Positions 57,563 through 64,000 of a DNA stretch of 64,000 nucleotides are shown piece by piece. A program made the position numbers and the translations under genes. Positions within the stretch are counted from its first letter, which is position 1, and each line of letters begins with the position of its first letter. A model generated the notes under the pieces. That model worked only from the letters and a program-made list of their open reading frames with translations, had not been told where the DNA came from and ran no database searches. Origin of the DNA: JAGGTJ01 sp964457545 (GTDB lineage Bacteria; Desulfobacterota; DSM-4660; Desulfatiglandales; Desulfatiglandaceae); the NCBI GenBank assembly GCA_964457545.1, contig CAYWEN010000010.1:186001-250000 (forward strand), read 5' to 3'.

Positions 57563-57902
57563 TGGTCATATTCAGGAACCTGTCCGGAAATAGCAGTTGT
57601 TTCAAGATCAGGGTTTGCGAAAAATCACCAGGTAGAACTTTTCGGTATGCAAGTGTTTCGCATAACAGGCAACAGACACCTGAAAAAAAGGGTATTATTG
57701 AACAGTTCCTTATATCATGCTGAGTGGTTTTTAATGTTGATTTTCATGTGTAAATAATTTTTCTATATTATAATGTCTTGTCTTGTCAAGCCATAAGAAC
57801 CAGCAGGCCACAATCTGTGACTGTTTGTCCGGTTTCAGGCTCAATGTAACCTATGATCATATCCGGCGATATTTCTGGTTAATAGTTTCCATTTACGATT
57901 TT
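57563..57902. other. 340-base divergent gap
   Basis: Between the acyl-CoA dehydrogenase and menG. A TATAAT at 57769-57774 points toward menG but has no good -35 partner. The menG frame is open back to 57783 without a plausible start. No gene seen. Confidence 0.45.
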
Positions 57903-58634
57903 ATGAGATATAAAAACAAAATGACCTTAGCCAAGATACCATCAAAAAAGACTTCATGGAAAATATTCAACACAATTGCCCGCCGCTATGACATCCTGAA
58001 TCATCTGCTTTCATGCGGACAGGATATACTCTGGCGTAAAAGAATGACAGGTTTTTTGCCGCAAAGAAAAGGGTTGTTTCATCTGGACCTTGCCACAGGA
58101 ACCGCAGATGTTATTGTTTCCTTTGCTACAACAGGAAGAATTGAAACTGCAGTTGGTATTGATATGGCCAGTGAAATGTTGCATCTCGGCATACAGAAGA
58201 CAGCAGGATATCATCTTGAAAACAGAGTGGGTTTTGTATGTGCTGATGCCGCCAGCATACCTTTGAAACAGAATTGTGCAGATGTTGTGACAATGGCTTT
58301 TGGTATCCGCAATCTTGAAAACCCGTGTATGTGCCTTGAGGATTCATACAGAGTGCTTAAGCACGGTGGCAGGATGATAGTCCTTGAATTTTCCCTGCCT
58401 GACAATTCATTGATTCGTGCCCTGTACCTTGTGTATTTCCGGTACATATTACCTGTAATAGGTGGAATTGTTTCAGGAGAAAGACAGGCATATCTCTATC
58501 TCAACAGGACAGTTGAGGATTTTCCCTATGGTGCAAAATTTGTATCTTTGTTGCAACAGGCTGGCTTTGTTCATGTTACGGTCTGTCCCCTTAGCTTTGG
58601 GATAGCAACCATATACTGCGGAAAAAAGGAATAA
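57903..58634 (+). CDS. menG: demethylmenaquinone methyltransferase
   Basis: 243 residues from ATG 57903. UbiE/MenG signatures: FNTIARRYDILNHLLSCGQD, the SAM motif LDLATGTADV, VVTMAFGIRNLENP and LEFSLPDN. It methylates demethylmenaquinone in the final step of menaquinone synthesis. Neighbouring menF and menD strengthen the menaquinone role over ubiquinone. A second ATG six codons downstream is possible. No ribosome site is seen. Confidence 0.93.
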   Translation: MRYKNKMTLAKIPSKKTSWKIFNTIARRYDILNHLLSCGQDILWRKRMTGFLPQRKGLFHLDLATGTADVIVSFATTGRIETAVGIDMASEMLHLGIQKTAGYHLENRVGFVCADAASIPLKQNCADVVTMAFGIRNLENPCMCLEDSYRVLKHGGRMIVLEFSLPDNSLIRALYLVYFRYILPVIGGIVSGERQAYLYLNRTVEDFPYGAKFVSLLQQAGFVHVTVCPLSFGIATIYCGKKE

Positions 58635-58843
58635 GGCCCAGGATACAGCAAATTCGGTTCTGTCTGTTTGCCATGTCCTTCACAGGGCATGGTGACAAAA
58701 ATCGCAAAAGAGACATACGGCCATTATCTTGTTTCCATCTGTAAATGGCCACATTTCCCAATATCTGCATCAATCTGTGGATGGAGGCTGTCCCTGTCCC
58801 GCAAGCCGTTTTTAGGAATGGAAAACATTTAAGGGTATTTTTT

Positions 58844-60298
58844 ATGGTTTCATCTTCATATACCAATGCGGATTTTGAATGGGCAAAAAAGGCCATTGAA
58901 AGAAAGATCAAGCTTGCTTTGTCCGGGATTGACAGGGAAGATTTGTCTGTCACGAGGATAAAACGCATTGAGATTGAAACAAGGGAAATCTCCCTCATGA
59001 ACTGGTTGGAGCAGCAATCTCATGCAGTAAAAACTTACTGGGCGAACAGGGACGGGACATTTGCAATGGCAGGAATTGGCAGGATACTTGAGATATCTGG
59101 ATATTCTTGCAAAACAGGTTACACCGGAATATTTGAAAGGATAAGGTCATATCTCTCTTTTGCTGACAAGGGGGTTCGCCTTTACGGAGGCACACGTTTC
59201 ATTCTGTCCAACAGACATGAGTCTCTGTGGAAGACCTTTAATACCTACTCCTTTATAATTCCCCGCTTTGAGATGGTTTTTCATAATGGCAGAACAATTT
59301 TTGCATGTAATTTCAGGAAAGAAAGAGCACTTGTTAAAGAAATACTTTATGAACTGTCTCTTCTTTCATATAATGGGAATGACCCTCTGCATACCACTGT
59401 AAACAGGGAAAAGACATCCCGGATAACTCCGATTTCAAGGAAAGATGATCCCGGTTACAGCGTATGGGAAAGGAATGTAAGGGAAACTCTTTCGCTTTTA
59501 AGGCCCGGGCAGCTTGAAAAGGTGGTTCTTGCCAGGAAGACTGAGTTTCATTTCTCCATGCTTCCTGATCCCATGTTTTTTTTAAAGGGGCTTATGAAAC
59601 AACAGACAGGCGGCTATCTGTTTTATTTTCAACCTGTTTGCGGGGTTTCCTTCTTAGGCGCCACACCGGAGAGGTTGTACCGCAGGCTGTCTGACAAAAT
59701 AGAGACAGAGGCCCTGGCCGGAACAAGACAGAGAGGAAAGACATCGGATGAAGATGCAATTATAGGCAATGAACTGAAAACAAATCCCAAGGATCTCCAG
59801 GAACATAGATGTGTAAGCCGCACCTTGGAAGAAAGGATGCGGTTTTTGTGCAAATCTGTACAGACCCTTTCCAGGGAGCAGATCATTAAACTTGCCCGCA
59901 TACAACATCTTAGGACACAGTTTTGCGGTATACTTAAGGATGGAATAATTGATGCTGAAATAATTGCATCTCTTCATCCAAGTCCGGCCGTAGCAGGATA
60001 CCCCAGAAATGAGGCCATAAGAAGGATTACAGATGTGGAAAGATTTGACAGGGGTTGGTATGCCGGTCCTGTTGGCTGGATATCATATAATTCTGCTGAA
60101 TTTGCCGTGGCCATAAGATCATGCCTTGTAAACAACACCAAGATGTTCCTGTATGCCGGCGCAGGTATTGTTCCAGGTTCTGATCCTCATATGGAGTGGC
60201 AGGAAATTGAAAGCAAGATAGCCAATTTTACGGTTTTGATGGACATGACTCAACCATCCTGGAAACCACCTGAGCACAGGGGCATACAAGAGCTATAG
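58844..60298 (+). CDS. menF: isochorismate synthase
   Basis: About 484 residues. Chorismate-binding-enzyme motifs: FLGATPERLYR, EALAGTRQRGK, HPSPAVAGYP, GWYAGPVGWISYNSAEFAVAIRS and YAGAGIVPGSDPHMEWQEIESK. The lysine/glutamate set is typical of MenF and related synthases. It turns chorismate into isochorismate. ATG 58844 is chosen because AAGGG precedes it by 8 nt; an upstream ATG at 58745 adds a non-conserved tail. menD starts 13 bases after its stop. Confidence 0.92.
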   Translation: MVSSSYTNADFEWAKKAIERKIKLALSGIDREDLSVTRIKRIEIETREISLMNWLEQQSHAVKTYWANRDGTFAMAGIGRILEISGYSCKTGYTGIFERIRSYLSFADKGVRLYGGTRFILSNRHESLWKTFNTYSFIIPRFEMVFHNGRTIFACNFRKERALVKEILYELSLLSYNGNDPLHTTVNREKTSRITPISRKDDPGYSVWERNVRETLSLLRPGQLEKVVLARKTEFHFSMLPDPMFFLKGLMKQQTGGYLFYFQPVCGVSFLGATPERLYRRLSDKIETEALAGTRQRGKTSDEDAIIGNELKTNPKDLQEHRCVSRTLEERMRFLCKSVQTLSREQIIKLARIQHLRTQFCGILKDGIIDAEIIASLHPSPAVAGYPRNEAIRRITDVERFDRGWYAGPVGWISYNSAEFAVAIRSCLVNNTKMFLYAGAGIVPGSDPHMEWQEIESKIANFTVLMDMTQPSWKPPEHRGIQEL

Positions 60299-60311
60299 CA
60301 ACGGGACTGTT

Positions 60312-62060
60312 ATGATTACGCAGGCAGAAAACATGAACATACTATGGGGGATGCTGATTGTAGAAGAACTGGCAAGAAACGGGGTGACATATTTTTGCAT
60401 CTCGCCTGGTTCAAGGTCAACACCCCTGACTGTTGCAGCAGCACGCAATACGCGTATAAAGACCATGGTGTGTCCTGATGAGCGCGGATCATCTTTTCAT
60501 GCCCTGGGATATGCACGGGGTGCCGGAGTGCCGGCTGCGGTAATAACCACCTCGGGCACTGCAGCGGGGAACTGTTTTCCCGCTGTAATAGAGGCATCCA
60601 TGGACATGGTGCCAATAATCGTAATAACGGCAGACAGGCCTTCTGAGTTGCGTGAAACAGGCTCAAATCAGACCATACATCAGCCAGGCATATTCGGACG
60701 TTATATCCGTTATGAATTCGACATGCCGTGTCCCTCTGTTGACATACCTCCAAGCAGGGTCCTGAATACGGTTGATCTTGCTGTTTTCAGGGCATGTGCC
60801 GTGCCGTCAGGACCAGTACATATAAACTGCATGTTCAGAGAACCTCTTGAACCCAAGGCCGAACAGATACCTGATGATTACATAACCGCTTTGAAGGATT
60901 GGGATTCAGGTTCCAGGCCGTACACATCATACATGAGCCCTTCAACAATTGCAGAGGATATTGACAGTGTGGCAGAGGTCATAAATCAGGCAGATCAGGG
61001 ACTTGTTATAGCAGGATATCTTGCAGAAAGAAATGATATGGAGGCTGTAGCGGAATTTTCAAGAAGGATCAGTTGGCCCGTATTTGCTGATATCAGATCA
61101 GGCCTGAGAATCGGACATTCGGAAAAAAATTTCATAGACTATTATGACCAGATGCTTTTGTCTGACAAAATCAAAGAAATCTTCAGGCCCGATGTTGTTG
61201 TGCACATGGGAGGTGTTCCTGTATCAAAACGTCTTTTGCAATTTATGGAAGAGATATCGCCTTCAGAATATATAATGATAAACGATCATCCCTTCAGACA
61301 TGATCCCGCCGGTATTGTAACAAGACGCATTCAGATGTCCGTAAGGCATGCATGCCAATGCCTTTGTGATCTGGTCAGCCCAGGCAAAAAGGATATTGTC
61401 CGCATCCTTAAGACAAAATCCGAAGGCATCGGGAAAATTATAGACAGAAACACACAAAACAAATATGAGCTGAACGAACCCGGTATTGCACGATCTGTTT
61501 CAAAGATAATTCCTGAGGGTACAGGATTGTTTGTGGGAAACAGTATGCCTGTCCGTGATATGGATATGTTTGCATATCACGGATGCAGGGCATGTGCAAT
61601 TGCCGTCAATCGTGGGGCCAGCGGTATTGACGGAACCATGGCAAGTGCAGCCGGTTTTGCCGCAGGGCTTGGAAGACCTGTTACCCTGTTAATGGGAGAC
61701 CTGTCTTTTATACATGATCTTAATTCACTGTTTATTCTTAAAACCGCCTGCATACCTGTGGTTGTCATTATTATAAACAACAGGGGAGGGGGAATCTTCT
61801 CTTTTCTGCCTGTTTCAATGCATAAGGATATCTTTGAAAAATTTTTTGCCACCCCGCACAATCTGGACTTTGCAGATGCTGCAGCCCAGTTTGACATTGA
61901 TTATCATTTACCGTCAAACATGGCAGAATTTGCCTCAATATACTCTGAAGCCATAACAAAAAACAGGCTATCCATTATTGAAGTGCAAACAAACAGGAAC
62001 GATAATATTACTTTTCACAGGCAGTTGTACAAACAGGTTAAAGAAGTGCTTCAGGGTTGA
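60312..62060 (+). CDS. menD: SEPHCHC synthase (MenD)
   Basis: 582 residues, a normal length. ThDP-enzyme motifs: CISPGSRSTPLTVAAA, ITTSGTAAGNCFPAVIEA, RPSELRETGSNQTI, and the C-terminal ThDP site MGDLSFIHDLNSL...INNRGGGIFSFLP. It condenses isochorismate with 2-oxoglutarate, the second step after menF. No menH, menC, menE or menB follows; they must lie elsewhere. Translation is likely coupled to menF. Confidence 0.97.
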   Translation: MITQAENMNILWGMLIVEELARNGVTYFCISPGSRSTPLTVAAARNTRIKTMVCPDERGSSFHALGYARGAGVPAAVITTSGTAAGNCFPAVIEASMDMVPIIVITADRPSELRETGSNQTIHQPGIFGRYIRYEFDMPCPSVDIPPSRVLNTVDLAVFRACAVPSGPVHINCMFREPLEPKAEQIPDDYITALKDWDSGSRPYTSYMSPSTIAEDIDSVAEVINQADQGLVIAGYLAERNDMEAVAEFSRRISWPVFADIRSGLRIGHSEKNFIDYYDQMLLSDKIKEIFRPDVVVHMGGVPVSKRLLQFMEEISPSEYIMINDHPFRHDPAGIVTRRIQMSVRHACQCLCDLVSPGKKDIVRILKTKSEGIGKIIDRNTQNKYELNEPGIARSVSKIIPEGTGLFVGNSMPVRDMDMFAYHGCRACAIAVNRGASGIDGTMASAAGFAAGLGRPVTLLMGDLSFIHDLNSLFILKTACIPVVVIIINNRGGGIFSFLPVSMHKDIFEKFFATPHNLDFADAAAQFDIDYHLPSNMAEFASIYSEAITKNRLSIIEVQTNRNDNITFHRQLYKQVKEVLQG

Positions 62061-62261
62061 CAGTCTGATGCCTTTGCATAATATAATGTTTTGTCCGGTT
62101 TCTATACAGGCCTCAGATTTCAATCATTGATCTTTTTGCCTTCCCTTAACAAAACGACATATCATGCAAAGGTTGCACGAACAGACCGGTTTGCAGTCGC
62201 ACCGGAAACGCCACCATGTTGCTTTTTGCCAAAGCTGTTGCCGGAAACTGTCTTTTGCAGG

Positions 62262-63188
62262 TTATGGCACGATACAGATAGCACAGTCCGATATATTGTT
62301 AAGGCAGTAACTGGATACACTGCCCAGAAAAAATGATTCATTGAGGCCGCTTCTTCCAATAACAAGGGTGCCATATCCCCCTTCCTTTATTTCATTTATA
62401 ATCGTTTTAGAAACACTTATTACACTTGGAACCCTTTTTATTTCCAGTTGCCCCATACTGATTCCTGCCTTTTCAAACCGTTTTTTTGCATGGACAAAAA
62501 AATTCTCCACACACTGTTTGTCTCCATGTATTATTATGTCTTCAACATCACCCTCTTTATCAAAATCAATGGGGCAAAAATCCCTGAGTTTCGGGGTTAC
62601 GTGCAACAAGGTTATTCTCATATTCGTATTGCCTTCCAACATAAAACATATATGGTCAACAGCCCTTAGTGAACTTGCAGACCCGTCAATTGCCAGGGCA
62701 ATCTTTTCAGATGTGACATGTCCGCAGACTGCCCATACAGGCAGCATGGTTGAATTTTCAATAACAGTAGTTGAAACACTTGGAGAAAATGCTTCTCCTA
62801 TCTTGGACAGGCCCCGTCTTCCCAGCAAGATGGCATCGCAAACATGTTGCCGGGCTACATTAAGGATATCTTTTGCTGTGCCCATGGTTCTTGGCATTGT
62901 AAATGTTTCTATGGCATCTTCATCTATTCCTCTGTTGATCATCATACTTTTGCAGTCTTCAAGCACCCTTTCTGCATCTTCCTTGTTTTTCCTTATCAGG
63001 GAACTCAGTATGCTCCGAGTTTTTTTATCAAGATACGAATCTTTGATTAAATGTTCTGAAATGGTAGGCTGTCCCTTGAAAACAAGAAAGCGAATATCTT
63101 TAATAAAGGATGCCATCATTGTGGCATATTCAATAGCCCTTATTGAATATACTGAATCATCAACCGCCACCAGAATTCTTTTTTCCAA
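62262..63188 (-). CDS. tandem universal stress protein (two UspA domains)
   Basis: About 308 residues. Two UspA units: the first opens ILVAVDDSVYSIRAIEYA and ends ILLGRRGLSKIGEAFSPSVSTTVIENS; the second opens KIALAIDGSASSLRAVDHI and ends LVIGRSGLNESFFLGSVSSYCLNNI. Both have the G-x2-G-x9-G(S) ATP-site pattern. TTG at 63188 (MEKRILVAVDD) follows AAGGAGG at 7 nt; frames upstream are not conserved. Cytoplasmic stress or ATP-binding role. Confidence 0.9.
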   Translation of the reverse strand: MEKRILVAVDDSVYSIRAIEYATMMASFIKDIRFLVFKGQPTISEHLIKDSYLDKKTRSILSSLIRKNKEDAERVLEDCKSMMINRGIDEDAIETFTMPRTMGTAKDILNVARQHVCDAILLGRRGLSKIGEAFSPSVSTTVIENSTMLPVWAVCGHVTSEKIALAIDGSASSLRAVDHICFMLEGNTNMRITLLHVTPKLRDFCPIDFDKEGDVEDIIIHGDKQCVENFFVHAKKRFEKAGISMGQLEIKRVPSVISVSKTIINEIKEGGYGTLVIGRSGLNESFFLGSVSSYCLNNISDCAICIVP

Positions 63189-63542
63189 ATCTATTCCTCC
63201 TTGTTTATTTGCTGTTTCGTTGCCCCGGTTTTGTCTGCAAATGGCTTTTTTTGTAATCTCTTGTTCTGCCTGTGTGTCTGGCTGCCGTATGTACGGGCAA
63301 AACCGACACGCAGAAAGGCACATCTGTATTTTTTGATTAACACACTGATCTGATGGATATTGTGAAAAGGTGTATCAGCTCAATAATTAGGGGGATAACA
63401 GCGAACGTACCACCGGGACAGGAGGATTTCCGCTCCGGGCCCTGTTTATTGAGCTATTACGAAAAGATCTTGTTTTATGGGCTGAAAAACCCGTGGTGCC
63501 AAAAAAAGATCTGCGGATTGTGCGTTTATACTGTTGCATTGC
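63189..63542. other. 354-base gap holding repeat copy C
   Basis: Between the UspA gene and the partial hydrolase, both on the minus strand. The only structure seen is repeat copy C (63372-63460). Confidence 0.55.
63372..63460 (-). repeat. dispersed repeat, copy C (89 bases, with 17-base insertion)
   Basis: Ends GTATCAGCTCAATAA (63372-63386) and TTATTGAGCTATTAC (63446-63460) are inverted repeats. Its core is the reverse complement of copy A, but 17 extra bases (around ccgctccgggccctg) lie beside the arm near 63430-63445. This arm also appears alone in copies D and E. Confidence 0.8.
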
Positions 63543-64000
63543 CTAATTACCGTGTTGAAAACATTTTAGAAACCATGCAATACTCTCCCTCTCGAACCGG
63601 ACCTGATCCTTCTTTGCAGTCATCTGATGATCACCGTTTTCATATACAATCAATTTCTTTGGTTCTTTTGCCAGGTTGTATATTTCAAGGGCATTGGAGA
63701 CAGGAACAACCTCATCTGCGTCACCGTGAAAAACAAGCACATTAAACAGGTTTCGGGCCTTGTCCGTTATATCAAAGAGGAGATTTTCCCTGAAAAAGCT
63801 CAAGGGCAAGGCAGGGTGATTGTCACTGGCCTGCATGGGCAGATTTTTTACAGTGCTGCTCTTTAGAAGAGCAGAACACAAGACCGCTCCCTTGAGGTTG
63901 ATATCCATTTTTAAAAGTCTGTCCCAGGCATTGATGCAAGTGGCTCCTCCCATGCTGACCCCGAAAACAGCAATATCCTTTCCGGTCTTTTTAGTGCCTG
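63543..64000 (-). CDS. alpha/beta hydrolase, N-terminus outside window
   Basis: The frame continues past the window edge. Visible parts: nucleophile elbow IAVFGVSMGGA (G-x-S-x-G), acid LVFHGDADEVVPVSNAL and His ENGDHQMTA, so the triad is complete. The layout fits dienelactone-hydrolase or acylaminoacyl-peptidase-like esterases. The substrate is not readable. Confidence 0.88.
   Translation of the reverse strand, partial: GTKKTGKDIAVFGVSMGGATCINAWDRLLKMDINLKGAVLCSALLKSSTVKNLPMQASDNHPALPLSFFRENLLFDITDKARNLFNVLVFHGDADEVVPVSNALEIYNLAKEPKKLIVYENGDHQMTAKKDQVRFERESIAWFLKCFQHGN

Noticed and set aside
57769..57774. TATAAT as a promoter for menG
   Set aside because: The best -35-like string (TTGATT, 57737-57742) is 26 nt away, too far for a normal promoter.
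1..64000. CRISPR arrays, rRNA, tRNA, phage or IS elements
   Set aside because: No regular spacer-repeat pattern, no T-loop-like GGTTCRA strings in the gaps and no transposase or integrase frames were seen.

Overview
The window looks like a chromosomal segment of an anaerobic, probably sulfate-reducing bacterium of the Desulfobacterota (Desulfobacterales-like). This is inferred from gene content, not from a marker search: a six-subunit Rnf complex headed by a four-haem c-type cytochrome, a selenocysteine formate dehydrogenase, SelB, a CstA-type carbon-starvation permease, pyruvate phosphate dikinase, and a classical menaquinone branch (menF, menD, menG). There is no phage, IS transposase, tRNA, rRNA or CRISPR array that I can see.

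Layout. 1-8.4 kb: a partial M24 peptidase, then rseC on the + strand running tail-to-tail into a minus-strand operon of cytochrome-rnfCDGEAB. 9-15 kb: a Tat-exported phosphoesterase and a two-gene formate dehydrogenase, fdhB (NuoF-like/GltD fusion) and fdhA (NuoG-like N-terminus plus a molybdopterin domain with an in-frame UGA). 15-24 kb: guaB-guaA, small unknown genes, an AT-rich lipoprotein and ppdK. 24-32 kb: selB-LUD-small protein; a HAD protein; cstA-small protein-ArsA-like ATPase-larB; rpmB. 32-45 kb: housekeeping genes (rlmKL, two peptidases, rnc, a radical SAM protein, era, mltG, glnS, purA). 45-54 kb: a sodium symporter with an abnormal start, an HD-GYP response regulator, and a four-gene operon with unusual fusions (DUF2889; DUF2889-PHP; DUF169-CoaE; metallo-beta-lactamase fold). 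54-64 kb: a Ski2-like helicase, an acyl-CoA dehydrogenase, menG-menF-menD, a double UspA protein and a partial alpha/beta hydrolase.

Main discovery candidate. rseC, the partner of Rnf/Rsx-type complexes, has an in-frame UGA exactly where the first cysteine of its C-x2-C-x5-C redox motif should be. The frame stays open and RseC-like on both sides. A possible SECIS hairpin has its loop starting 18 nt after the UGA, the same distance as in the clear formate dehydrogenase SECIS, and selB lies in the same window. I read this as a selenocysteine form of RseC working with an Rnf complex whose RnfB is itself fused to a GltD-like flavin oxidoreductase.

Other points of interest are a dispersed intergenic repeat with inverted ends (five copies), two parallel GltD fusions (RnfB and FdhB), and a symporter whose first membrane helix lies upstream of any normal start codon. 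Functional calls rest on motif recognition by eye; no database search was run.
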